This document shows positions 1 through 7,638 of a stretch of 64,000 nt of DNA, in pieces; the first letter of the stretch is position 1; each line of letters opens with the position of its first letter. The position numbers were made by a program, and so were the translations under genes. Below the pieces are notes generated by a model. The model was given only the letters and a program-made list of their open reading frames with translations. It did no database searches and was not told where the DNA came from. Origin of the DNA: Candidatus Competibacteraceae bacterium. GTDB lineage: Bacteria; Pseudomonadota; Gammaproteobacteria; Competibacterales; Competibacteraceae. The stretch is taken from contig RXIV01000002.1 in NCBI GenBank assembly GCA_003989085.1, forward strand, positions 310,001 to 374,000, given 5' to 3'.

Positions 1-150
1 TGGCCGGCGCTAGCCGATACCCACACTTGTTACCACGGTCAGCAACCGCCTTGCGGGGAATGTCCGGCCTGTGTGCTGCGCGCCAAAGGCTTTGCCGAAG
101 CCGGCCTGGCCGATCCGCTGGTTGCGCGTTTCCACTCGTCGCCGTCATGA
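1..150 (+). CDS. queC: 7-cyano-7-deazaguanine synthase QueC, C-terminal end (partial)
   Basis: Frame 1 is open from the window edge to a TGA at 148-150 and encodes the last 49 residues. It carries THTCYHG followed by PPCGECPAC and LRAKGF, the four-cysteine zinc site that closes QueC proteins. QueC makes 7-cyano-7-deazaguanine (preQ0) from 7-carboxy-7-deazaguanine with ammonia and ATP. The stop overlaps the ATG of the next gene (ATGA at 147-150), which suggests translational coupling with the queD-like and queE genes downstream. The N-terminal ATPase part lies outside the window. Confidence 0.9.
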   Translation, partial: WPALADTHTCYHGQQPPCGECPACVLRAKGFAEAGLADPLVARFHSSPS

Positions 151-1241
151 TGGAACGGCTCTATACCATCGCGGCGGCGCCGTTTGAAGCCGCTTGCCGG
201 GTTGACATTCTGCCCCCTGGGCACCGCTCGCGCCGCCTGCACGGCCACAGCTTTCTGTCCAGAATCCGGGCTGAGTTGCCAGAGGGCTGGGGTCCGTTTC
301 CGGGCGGAGAGACCGACGATTTGGCGGAACGGTTGCGCGAGGCGGTTGCGCCGCTCGACTACACGCTGCTCAACGAGCATCTGCCGGTTCCCACTGACGA
401 AAATCTGGCTCGTTGGCTGCGGGCGCGACTGGCTCTGCCGGGGATCACGACGGTTGGTATTCAAAGCAGCCGCGATCAAGGCGTTGATCTGGACGGGCGT
501 GACCATGCCCATCTCTGGCGGCGGTTCCGTTTTGAGGCGGCCCACCAGTTGCCAAAGGTTCCGCCCGGCCATCCTTGCGGGCAAATGCATGGCCACGGCT
601 TCGAGGTTATTGTCCACGCTCACCAGCCGCTGCTCGGGCAGGATATGGGGATGGATTATGGGCAGTTGGATCAGTGCTGGACGCCGCTGGGCGCAGCATT
701 GGATCGGGCCTGCCTGAATGACCTGCCGGGCCTTGATAACCCGACCAGTGAGCGGTTAGCCGCTTGGTTGTGGGCGCGACTGCAACCCCAGTTGCCGGCA
801 TTGTCCTGGATCACGGTTTACGAAACCGCGACCGCTGGCTGCCATTATGACGGGCGGCATTATCGGATCTGGAAGGAGCGGCGCTTTGAAAGCGCCTTGC
901 GGCTGAATCGAGCGCCATTGGGCGATCCGCGCCGCCGCCTGCATGGTCACAGTTACCAGATTCGCCTGCACCTGACCGCACCACTGGATGAAGTCATGGG
1001 TTGGACAGTGGATTATGGCGAGGTCAAGGCCTTGTTTGATTCAGCTTATCGGCAACTCGATCACCATCGCCTGGATCAACTGGCGGGGCTGGATGACGCC
1101 GATCCAGCCAGCCTGTTGCACTGGATTAAGGCTGCCCTGGCGGAGCGGCTACCGCCATTGGACCGGATCGATCTGGAGCAGACCCCTGGTTGCGGCGCGA
1201 CGCTGTGTTGGGGCGAGGCAGAGCCCGCGTTGCCGGGGTGA
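147..1241 (+). CDS. queD: Triple-domain 6-carboxy-tetrahydropterin synthase (QueD-like)
   Basis: QueD converts dihydroneopterin triphosphate to 6-carboxytetrahydropterin in queuosine synthesis. This 364-residue protein is about three times the usual ~120. ATG at 147 is chosen because it overlaps the queC stop; the frame opens further upstream only inside queC. Three PTPS/QueD domains lie at about 2-115, 125-236 and 243-357. Each keeps the HGH pair, but other active-site residues are divided. Domain 2 has the AAH zinc histidine (His133), the cysteine (Cys144) and Glu226, but Arg187 replaces the Asp-His histidine. Domain 3 has Asp305-His306 and Glu344 but lacks the cysteine (Arg262) and first zinc histidine (Leu251). 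Domain 1 lacks nearly all of them. It may act as a one-chain pseudo-trimer (inference). Position between queC and queE supports the role. Confidence 0.88.
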   Translation: MMERLYTIAAAPFEAACRVDILPPGHRSRRLHGHSFLSRIRAELPEGWGPFPGGETDDLAERLREAVAPLDYTLLNEHLPVPTDENLARWLRARLALPGITTVGIQSSRDQGVDLDGRDHAHLWRRFRFEAAHQLPKVPPGHPCGQMHGHGFEVIVHAHQPLLGQDMGMDYGQLDQCWTPLGAALDRACLNDLPGLDNPTSERLAAWLWARLQPQLPALSWITVYETATAGCHYDGRHYRIWKERRFESALRLNRAPLGDPRRRLHGHSYQIRLHLTAPLDEVMGWTVDYGEVKALFDSAYRQLDHHRLDQLAGLDDADPASLLHWIKAALAERLPPLDRIDLEQTPGCGATLCWGEAEPALPG

Positions 1242-1313
1242 GCTGGCGACAGGCGAGGAAATGTCCACGGAAGACATGGGAAAACACGGAAATTCTTCAG
1301 GTGAGCATTCGCC

Positions 1314-1961
1314 ATGACCTATGCAGTCAAGGAAATTTTCTACACGCTGCAAGGCGAAGGTGCCCGCACCGGACGTCCGGCGGTATTTTGCCGGTTTGCC
1401 GGCTGTAATCTGTGGAGCGGGCGGGCAGCGGATCGGACAGCAGCCATCTGCCGGTTCTGCGACACCGATTTTGTGGGAACCAATGGGACGGGCGGCGGCA
1501 AGTTTGCCGATGCCAAACCTCTGGCGGCAGCGATTGCCGCTCAGTGGCCGATCAGCCATCTCCGCAAAGCAAAGCCTTATGTCGTTTGCACTGGCGGCGA
1601 ACCGCTGCTGCAACTGGATGAATCGCTGATCGTCGCCTTGCATCAGCGCGGTTTTGAAGTCGCGGTGGAAACCAACGGAACCTTGCCCGCGCCGCCCGGA
1701 CTGGATTGGCTTTGCGTCAGCCCCAAGGCGAATGCATCCTTGCAACTGACTCAAGGCGATGAGCTGAAACTGGTTTATCCGCAGTCTGAACAGGACGCAC
1801 AGCCAGAGCAGTTTGTGGATCTGGCGTTCCGGGAGTTCTTTCTACAGCCGCTGGCTGGCCCCGATCAAGCAGCCAACACTCAGGCTGCCGTGGCGTATTG
1901 TCTGGCTCATCCACAGTGGCGGTTGAGCCTGCAAACCCACAAACTGCTGGGCATTGCTTAG
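1314..1961 (+). CDS. queE: 7-carboxy-7-deazaguanine synthase QueE
   Basis: A radical SAM enzyme of 215 residues that turns 6-carboxytetrahydropterin into 7-carboxy-7-deazaguanine. The N-terminus reads KEIFYTLQGEG, typical of QueE. The iron-sulfur cysteines are Cys31, Cys46 and Cys49, giving the QueE-specific CX14CX2C spacing rather than CX3CX2C. CTGGEP near residue 92 is the SAM-binding glycine motif. It lies 72 bases after the triple-domain queD and probably shares its operon with queC. The gap between them contains a piece of an interspersed CACGGAA-type repeat. Confidence 0.93.
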   Translation: MTYAVKEIFYTLQGEGARTGRPAVFCRFAGCNLWSGRAADRTAAICRFCDTDFVGTNGTGGGKFADAKPLAAAIAAQWPISHLRKAKPYVVCTGGEPLLQLDESLIVALHQRGFEVAVETNGTLPAPPGLDWLCVSPKANASLQLTQGDELKLVYPQSEQDAQPEQFVDLAFREFFLQPLAGPDQAANTQAAVAYCLAHPQWRLSLQTHKLLGIA

Positions 1962-2025
1962 GTCAGGGCCAAGAGACTGATCCACGGCTAGTGCGGAATG
2001 GAGCATTTCGCAGTCTTCCGTGGAC

Positions 2026-2047
2026 GATGGTTTCACGTGAAACCATC
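2026..2047. promoter_or_regulatory. parS: parS-like ParB binding site 1
   Basis: A perfect 22-base palindrome lies between queE and glyQ. Its central 14 bases (2030-2043), GTTTCACGTGAAAC, equal the core of the bacterial parS consensus; only the outermost bases of the 16-mer differ. ParB binds such sites as a CTP-dependent clamp to segregate the chromosome. A second copy of the same core lies at 5348. Identity by consensus match; function is inferred. Confidence 0.75.
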
Positions 2048-2145
2048 CCGGTTTGACGAAGACCGAAGGCCAGATGCGGGCTTCTTTGACCTTTCAGCTT
2101 TAGCCTTTAACCTTTAACCTTCGACGTTCACTTTGGGAGGCGCCG

Positions 2146-3078
2146 GTGCGCGATGTCTCGACTTTCCAGGGCCTGATTCTGGCCTTGCAGACTTATTGGG
2201 CGGAACAGGGCTGTGTGCTGCTGCAACCCTATGATATGGAGGTAGGTGCGGGGACCTTTCACCCTGCGACCTTTCTGCGCGCTATTGGCCCCGAACCGTG
2301 GAGCGCGGCCTATGTGCAGCCCTCGCGCCGCCCCACCGATGGCCGCTATGGCGACAATCCCAACCGTCTGCAACATTATTATCAGTATCAAGTAGTGATT
2401 AAACCCTCGCCGCTGGACTTGCAGAACCTGTATCTCGGCTCTCTGCAATATTTGGGGCTTGATCCGCTGATTCACGACATCCGTTTCGTCGAAGACAACT
2501 GGGAGTCACCCACCCTGGGTGCGTGGGGGCTGGGCTGGGAAGTATGGCTGAACGGCATGGAAATCACCCAGTTCACCTATTTTCAGCAGATCGGTGGGCT
2601 GGACTGCAAACCGGTCACCGGCGAAATTACCTACGGTCTGGAGCGGATCGCCATGTACCTGCAAGGCGTGGAAAGCGTCTTCGATCTGGTCTGGACCGAC
2701 GGACCGCTGGGTCGGGTGACTTACGGCGATGTGTTTCATCAGAACGAAGTCGAAATGTCCACTTACAACTTTGAACACGCAGACACTACGGCATTGTTTG
2801 GCTGGTTCGACACCTGTGAATCAGAGAGTAAACGGCTCATCGAACTGGGTCTGCCGCTGCCCGCCTATGAAATGACCCTGAAAGCCTCCCATACCTTCAA
2901 TTTGCTGGACGCCCGCAAAGCGATTTCCGTCACTGAGCGCCAGCGCTATATCTTGCGGGTTCGCGCTTTGGCCAGAGCGGTCGCCCAAGCCTATTACGAT
3001 GCCCGCGCTGCGCGTGGCTTCCCGATGTGCGCCCGCCAGGCGGCGGCGCGACAAGCCCAGGAGCCAGCCCATGTCTGA
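2146..3078 (+). CDS. glyQ: Glycyl-tRNA synthetase alpha subunit
   Basis: The alpha chain of the alpha2beta2 bacterial glycyl-tRNA synthetase carries the class II catalytic core that activates glycine and loads tRNA-Gly. The 310-residue product has the family start [13 protein letters not shown] and the conserved [14 protein letters not shown] stretch near residue 25. The start is GTG at 2146, preceded by GGGAGG at 2135-2140. Its stop overlaps the glyS start by eight bases, so the subunits are translationally coupled. Upstream at about 2088-2122 is a run of degenerate CCTTTAAC copies. Confidence 0.96.
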   Translation: MRDVSTFQGLILALQTYWAEQGCVLLQPYDMEVGAGTFHPATFLRAIGPEPWSAAYVQPSRRPTDGRYGDNPNRLQHYYQYQVVIKPSPLDLQNLYLGSLQYLGLDPLIHDIRFVEDNWESPTLGAWGLGWEVWLNGMEITQFTYFQQIGGLDCKPVTGEITYGLERIAMYLQGVESVFDLVWTDGPLGRVTYGDVFHQNEVEMSTYNFEHADTTALFGWFDTCESESKRLIELGLPLPAYEMTLKASHTFNLLDARKAISVTERQRYILRVRALARAVAQAYYDARAARGFPMCARQAAARQAQEPAHV

Positions 3079-5152
3079 CGCCGACACTCGCGATCTGTTG
3101 ATTGAAATCGGTGCTGAAGAATTACCACCCAAGGCGCTGTCCAGTCTGGCGCTGGCCTTTGAGCAGGGGATTCAGCTCGGCTTGGAGAAAGCCGGCTTGC
3201 CCGGTAATAACCTGCGCCGCTTCGCGACCCCGCGCCGATTGGCGGTGCTGGTGGAACACTTGCCGATTCGCCAGCCCGATCGCCGGATGGAACGGCGTGG
3301 TCCGGCGGTGAGCGCTGCTTTCGGCCCGGATGGGAAACCGAGCAAGGCCGCCGAAGGCTTTGCCCGCTCCTGCGGTGTCGCTGTGAGCGATTTGCAACGG
3401 CAGGAGACCGACAAGGGCGCGTGGCTGGTTCATATGAGCCTTGAGCCGGGCGCTCCTACGGTTGATCTGATTCCCGGCATCGTGGTCAGCGCCCTGGCCG
3501 GGTTGCCGATTCCCAAGCGGATGCGCTGGGGTGACCGCGATGATGAATTTGTCCGTCCGGTGCATTGGGCAGTGCTGTTATTTGGCAATGAAGTGATTCC
3601 GGCTACGATTCTCGGTGTCCAGACCGACCGGTTGACTCACGGCCACCGCTTTCACTGTCCGCAACCGATCCGCTTGACGGCGCCCACTGATTACGCCCAG
3701 CAACTGGCAGAGCAGGGCAAGGTCATCGCCGATTTTAGCGAGCGCCGTGCTGTGGTTCGCGCTCAGGTCGAAGCAACGGCGGCCGAGTTGGGCGGTGTGG
3801 CGGTGATCCAGCCGGAATTGCTGGATGAGGTCACAGCGCTGGTGGAGTGGCCGGTCGCCCTGGCTGGCAACTTCGAGCAACGTTTTCTGGCGGTGCCCGC
3901 TGAGGCTTTGATCAGCACCATGCAGGATCATCAGCGTTATTTTCCGGTGGTGGACGGACAAGGCCGATTGTTACCGCACTTTATTACGATGACTAACCTG
4001 GTCAGCCGCGATCCAGCGCAGGTGCGGGCTGGTAATGAACGGGTGATTCGCCCCCGATTTAGCGACGCTGAATTTTTCTGGAATCAGGATTGCAAGCAAC
4101 CGCTGGCGGCGCGGATGGAAACGCTCAAGCAAGTGGTTTTTCAGCAGCGGCTGGGCACAGTGGCCGAGAAAAGCAGCCGGGTTGCAGCGCTGGCCCGGTT
4201 TATCGCCGAACAGGGTTACGGCAACGCTGAGTGGGCTGAGCGGGCTGCACAGTTGGCTAAATGTGACCTGATGACTCAGATGGTGCAGGAGTTTCCCGAA
4301 TTACAGGGAATCATGGGTCGCTATTGCGCCCAACACGATCAGGAACCGCCTGAAGTCGCCCAAGCGCTGGAAGAACACTATTTACCGCGCTTTGCCGGCG
4401 ACCGGTTGCCGGAAACCGCGACGGGTCGGGTGCTGGCGCTGGCGGATCGGCTGGATACCCTGTTGGGCATCTTCGCTATCGGTCAGCCGCCAACTGGAAC
4501 CAAGGACCCCTTTGCCTTGCGCCGCGCCGCCTTGGGCGTGGTGCGGATTCTGATTGAAGGTGGCTTGAACTTGGATTTGACTGAAGCGCTGGAGCAGGCT
4601 GCTGCCGGGTTTGATGCCGCGATTCGCGCTGAGAACGTGATCGAAAACGTGTTCGATTTCATCCTGGATCGGCTGCGTAGCTACTATATGGATCAGGATA
4701 TCCGCCCGGATGCGTTTGAAGCGGTGCTGGAATGTCGTCCGACCCGGCCACTGGATTTTGACCGGCGGGTGCGGGCAGTCAGCGCTTTCCGGGAGTTGCC
4801 AGAAGCCGCCAGTCTGGCGGCCGCCAATAAACGGATCCGCAATATCCTCAAAAAGATGGAGACAGTGCTGCCTTTTGAGGTGCGGCCTGATCTGCTGCTG
4901 GAAGATGCGGAGCAGGCCTTGGCCGGGCGGTTGGTGGAACTGTCCTCGGAAGTCATCCCACTGATGGAAGCCGGTTTGTACCGCGAAGCCCTGGACCGCT
5001 TGGCCGGGTTGCGTGAACCGGTGGATGCCTTTTTCGATCAGGTGCTGGTAATGGCTGAGGATGCAGCGGTGCGCGATAACCGCATTGCTTTGCTGAACGA
5101 ACTGGGTAGCCTGTTCTTGCGGGTCGCGGATTTCTCGCGCTTGCAGGACTGA
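3071..5152 (+). CDS. glyS: Glycyl-tRNA synthetase beta subunit
   Basis: The beta chain binds tRNA and is needed for aminoacylation with GlyQ. The ATG at 3071 is chosen because the protein then begins [21 protein letters not shown], the normal GlyS N-terminus; the open frame extends to 2999 only inside glyQ. The product is 693 residues, close to the usual ~690. It contains the [19 protein letters not shown] stretch (about residue 145) and a C-terminal DALR-type anticodon-binding region (about 580-690). Overlaps glyQ by eight bases. Several long antisense frames here are composition shadows. Confidence 0.96.
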   Translation: MSDADTRDLLIEIGAEELPPKALSSLALAFEQGIQLGLEKAGLPGNNLRRFATPRRLAVLVEHLPIRQPDRRMERRGPAVSAAFGPDGKPSKAAEGFARSCGVAVSDLQRQETDKGAWLVHMSLEPGAPTVDLIPGIVVSALAGLPIPKRMRWGDRDDEFVRPVHWAVLLFGNEVIPATILGVQTDRLTHGHRFHCPQPIRLTAPTDYAQQLAEQGKVIADFSERRAVVRAQVEATAAELGGVAVIQPELLDEVTALVEWPVALAGNFEQRFLAVPAEALISTMQDHQRYFPVVDGQGRLLPHFITMTNLVSRDPAQVRAGNERVIRPRFSDAEFFWNQDCKQPLAARMETLKQVVFQQRLGTVAEKSSRVAALARFIAEQGYGNAEWAERAAQLAKCDLMTQMVQEFPELQGIMGRYCAQHDQEPPEVAQALEEHYLPRFAGDRLPETATGRVLALADRLDTLLGIFAIGQPPTGTKDPFALRRAALGVVRILIEGGLNLDLTEALEQAAAGFDAAIRAENVIENVFDFILDRLRSYYMDQDIRPDAFEAVLECRPTRPLDFDRRVRAVSAFRELPEAASLAAANKRIRNILKKMETVLPFEVRPDLLLEDAEQALAGRLVELSSEVIPLMEAGLYREALDRLAGLREPVDAFFDQVLVMAEDAAVRDNRIALLNELGSLFLRVADFSRLQD

Positions 5153-5347
5153 TAGTGAGGAAAAGGTCAAGGTTAAAGGGTGGCCCGGCGGTTCCAGCCT
5201 CGGAATTTCATGCGAAACATTGGCGGGTGGTTTCGAGAACATCAGCGGTGTGGCTCATGAGGCATGCCACCCAAAGGCTAAAGACGGTTATATGTAAAGC
5301 ACGGTGACAACTCCCCTGTCCTCTGTGTTTTCCATGTATGGCGGATA

Positions 5348-5361
5348 GTTTCACGTGAAAC
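5348..5361. promoter_or_regulatory. parS: parS-like ParB binding site 2
   Basis: The 14-base palindrome GTTTCACGTGAAAC sits 36 bases before gmhB. With its flanks the 16-mer differs from the common parS consensus only in the first base. It matches the core of the site at 2026-2047, 3.3 kb away. Clusters of parS beside the origin are the rule in bacteria, and glyQS-gmhB-plsC lies beside dnaA-gyrB in Pseudomonas, which supports a real partition site here. Confidence 0.78.
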
Positions 5362-5397
5362 ACTCTTTCTGAAGATTGCGCGGTAAATCCAACTCCC

Positions 5398-5940
5398 ATG
5401 AAATTGATCATTCTGGACCGCGACGGCGTTATCAACCAGGATTCCGACAGCTACATCAAAGCGCCGGAGGAATGGATTCCGTTGCCTGGCAGCCTGGAGG
5501 CTATTGCCCGGCTTAACCACGCCGGCTATCGAGTGGTCGTCGCCACCAACCAGTCTGGAGTGGGACGAGGGTTGTTTGATCTGGAAATGCTGAACCTGAT
5601 CCACAAAAAAATGAACCGACTGACCCAGGAAGCCGGCGGTCTGGTTGAAGCAGTATTTTTCTGTCCAGATGTGGACGAAGCAAATCCTTACCGCAAGCCT
5701 AATCCGGGTATGTTGCTGGAAATCAGCCGGCGGTTGAAATGCACCCTGCAAGGGGTGCCGGTGGTTGGCGACAGCGTTCGGGATATTCGGGCGGCCCGGG
5801 CGGCTAATGCCTGTCCATTGCTGGTGCGAACTGGCAAGGGTGCGGGAACCTTGGCCCGGGAAGCGGAGGTTTGCGCCAATGTTCTGGTTTTCAATGATCT
5901 GGCCGAAGTGGCTGACTACCTCATTGCCAATCATCAATAA
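5398..5940 (+). CDS. gmhB: D-glycero-D-manno-heptose 1,7-bisphosphate phosphatase GmhB
   Basis: A HAD-superfamily phosphatase of 180 residues that removes the 7-phosphate of heptose bisphosphate for the LPS inner core. LDRDGVIN (nucleophile Asp7, acid Asp9), TNQS near residue 51, RKPNPGM near 100 and GDSVRDIRAA near 122 are the four HAD motifs. The zinc loop normally has a CxH...CxC pattern. Here it reads CPDVDEANPYRKP, keeping only the first cysteine, so the structural zinc is probably absent. Start ATG at 5398. It continues the glyQ-glyS-gmhB-plsC order seen near the Pseudomonas origin. Confidence 0.9.
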   Translation: MKLIILDRDGVINQDSDSYIKAPEEWIPLPGSLEAIARLNHAGYRVVVATNQSGVGRGLFDLEMLNLIHKKMNRLTQEAGGLVEAVFFCPDVDEANPYRKPNPGMLLEISRRLKCTLQGVPVVGDSVRDIRAARAANACPLLVRTGKGAGTLAREAEVCANVLVFNDLAEVADYLIANHQ

Positions 5941-5954
5941 GGGCTGACCTGCCA

Positions 5955-6726
5955 ATGGCTAACCCATTTTCCATGTCCGCGCCGACCGCTGTCCCGATGC
6001 CCATCCCGATGCTGTTGGGCCGTTCCTTGTTGTTTTCAGTGGGTATGATTGCCGCAACCGGGGTGGTGGCGCTGGCGCTGGTGTTGAGTGCTGCTCGGTC
6101 CTTTCCCCGGCGATACCACATTTCCCGGTACTGGAGCCAGTTTAATCTGTGGTGGTTGCAGGTGGTGTGCCGGATTGGTTACCAGGTCAGCGGCGTCGAG
6201 CATATTCCCCAGCGCCCGGTCATCGTGATGGCTAAGCATCAATCCACCTGGGAAACGATGTTTCTGCACCAGTATCTGCCGCCGGTGGCGTGGGTGATCA
6301 AGCGAGAACTGCTGTGGTTGCCGTTTTTCGGCTGGGGGCTGGCGCTGTTGCGACCGATTGCGATCAACCGCCAAGCCGGGGCGTCAGCGGTCAAGCAGGT
6401 GATCCGGCAAGGCATAGAACATCTGCGCCAAGGTCAATGGGTGCTGATTTTCCCAGAAGGCACTCGGGTTGCGCCCGGCGTCCGCAAACGCTATGGAATG
6501 GGGGGGGGCAGCGCTGGCGGCGCATAGCGGCTATCCGATTTTGCCGGTGGCGCTCAACGCTGGCGAATTCTGGCCGCGTGGGGGATTTCTAAAACGGCCG
6601 GGAACGGTTCGGGTAGTGTTTGGCCCCCTGATCGAGAGTGAGGGGCGTTCTGCACAGGAATTAAATCAGCAGGTGGAGCATTGGATCGAAACAGCGATGA
6701 TGGAAATCAGCGCAGTTGGGCCATAA
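5955..6726 (+). pseudogene. plsC: 1-acyl-sn-glycerol-3-phosphate acyltransferase (PlsC family), frameshifted
   Basis: The family transfers an acyl chain to lysophosphatidate in phospholipid synthesis at the inner membrane. Two overlapping frames (5955-6527 and 6469-6726) together make one protein of about 256 residues. The first holds an N-terminal membrane helix, the HQSTWE catalytic motif (HX4E variant) and LIFPEGTR. The second resumes with ALAAHSGYPILPVALNAG. The break is at a run of nine G at 6500-6508; eight would restore the frame. It may be a sequencing error, a slippery or phase-variable tract, or a real mutation. Neither side shows other damage, which argues against old decay. Confidence 0.85.
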
Positions 6727-6775
6727 TCCATCGTGATCGGTAGGAACTTATCAACGCTTACTTTAACAAGGGGTA

Positions 6776-6803
6776 TTGAACTTTTTAAAATTGTCCTTAT
6801 CTT
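6776..6803 (+). promoter_or_regulatory. Putative sigma70 promoter of a structured transcript
   Basis: TTGAAC at 6776-6781 and TATCTT at 6798-6803 are separated by 16 bases. The stretch around them is markedly AT-rich compared with the surroundings. Transcription would start near 6810, just before a run of four hairpins that ends in a U tract. Confidence 0.5.
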
Positions 6804-6807
6804 AAGC

Positions 6808-6926
6808 GGTAAGCGTAGCCCTTACGCCTGTCCGCTTCCCTCCCTGAGCGGACTAAGTCCGGTTGAGCAAACCGGATATCATATTCGCCCCGACTCCATT
6901 CCCCCTTGGAATCGGGGCCTTTTTTT
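6808..6926 (+). ncRNA. Candidate small structured RNA between plsC and hslV
   Basis: Four successive hairpins fill this roughly 119-base stretch. They are GTAAG/CTTAC (6809-6825), GTCCGC/GCGGAC (6830-6853), TCCGGTT/AACCGGA with a five-base loop (6858-6876) and GCCCCGA/TCGGGGC (6887-6918) followed by seven T. A promoter-like pair precedes it. I recognise no known RNA family and it has no convincing reading frame. It could be a stand-alone sRNA, a leader, or simply the plsC terminator with extra structure. Confidence 0.45.
6887..6926 (+). terminator. Rho-independent terminator
   Basis: GCCCCGA (6887-6893) pairs with TCGGGGC (6912-6918), with further pairing of TCCA and TGGA inside. Seven T follow at 6920-6926. 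It ends either plsC transcription or the structured RNA preceding it, and insulates hslV. Confidence 0.8.
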
Positions 6927-6936
6927 CGAGTACAGC

Positions 6937-6965
6937 CTTGACAATGCCTCCGACTGGCCCAATTT
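6937..6965 (+). promoter_or_regulatory. Sigma32-like heat-shock promoter for hslVU
   Basis: CTTGAC at 6937-6942 and CCCAATTT at 6958-6965 are 15 bases apart. This resembles the heat-shock pattern CTTGAA-N13-15-CCCCATNT. In E. coli hslVU is under RpoH, so the assignment fits, but it rests on pattern similarity alone. Confidence 0.45.
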
Positions 6966-7032
6966 CCAAGGCCAAGCACTATCCACCTTCCCGCGTGTAC
7001 AATCTCTGCACCGGCATTTTCGAGGCGCAACG

Positions 7033-7575
7033 ATGGATTCTTTGCATGGCACCACCGTACTTGCGGTTCGCCGCAATGGTCGAGTCGTGATTGGCGGCGA
7101 TGGCCAGGTCACTCTGGGCAACACCGTGATGAAAGGCAACGCCCGCAAGGTGCGGCGACTTTATCAGAACAAGATCGTCGCTGGCTTCGCCGGTGGCACC
7201 GCTGATGCGTTTACCCTGTTTGAGCGTATTGAAGGCAAGCTGGAAAAGCATGGTGGCAACCTGACCCGCGCTGCCGTTGAACTGGCCAAGGACTGGCGCA
7301 CTGACCGGCTGTTGCGGCGACTGGAAGCGCTGCTGATTGTCGCCGACCTGCAAAACCTGCTGATTCTGTCCGGCTCCGGCGATGTGATCGAGCCGGAACA
7401 CGATCTGGCCGCGATTGGCTCCGGCGGGGCGTATGCGCAAGCCGCCGCTCAGGCGTTGTTGCTGCATACCGACCTCGATGCTCGCGCCATCGCCGAGCAT
7501 GCCTTGAAAATCGCCGCCAGCATCTGCATTTACACCAATGAAAATCTCAGCTTTGAAGAACTGGCGGGCGCGTGA
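7033..7575 (+). CDS. hslV: ATP-dependent protease subunit HslV
   Basis: The proteolytic chamber of the HslUV (ClpYQ) complex, an N-terminal-threonine protease related to the proteasome beta subunit. ATG at 7033 gives 180 residues beginning [16 protein letters not shown]. The catalytic threonine is Thr7, so a six-residue propeptide must be removed, unlike E. coli where only Met is lost. GDGQVTLGN and [16 protein letters not shown] are diagnostic. The open frame extends 300 bases upstream, but that part covers the terminator and promoter. hslU follows after 63 bases. Confidence 0.95.
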   Translation: MDSLHGTTVLAVRRNGRVVIGGDGQVTLGNTVMKGNARKVRRLYQNKIVAGFAGGTADAFTLFERIEGKLEKHGGNLTRAAVELAKDWRTDRLLRRLEALLIVADLQNLLILSGSGDVIEPEHDLAAIGSGGAYAQAAAQALLLHTDLDARAIAEHALKIAASICIYTNENLSFEELAGA

Positions 7576-7638
7576 ACTGGCTTGAATCCGTCGTCCTGTC
7601 TCCGTATTTCCGTATCAGCCGTGGATGGTAGCCTTGCC

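Noticed and set aside
2088..2122. CCTTTAAC-type direct repeats before glyQ as replication iterons
   Set aside because: Degenerate copies only; no DnaA boxes or replication gene nearby.
5205..5222. Third parS-like string ATTTCATGCGAAAC upstream of gmhB
   Set aside because: Three mismatches to the 14-base core and no palindrome; not kept as a site.
4382..5242. 286-codon antisense frame across glyS
   Set aside because: Its residues follow the codon bias of glyS on the other strand and it has no family features or ribosome site.
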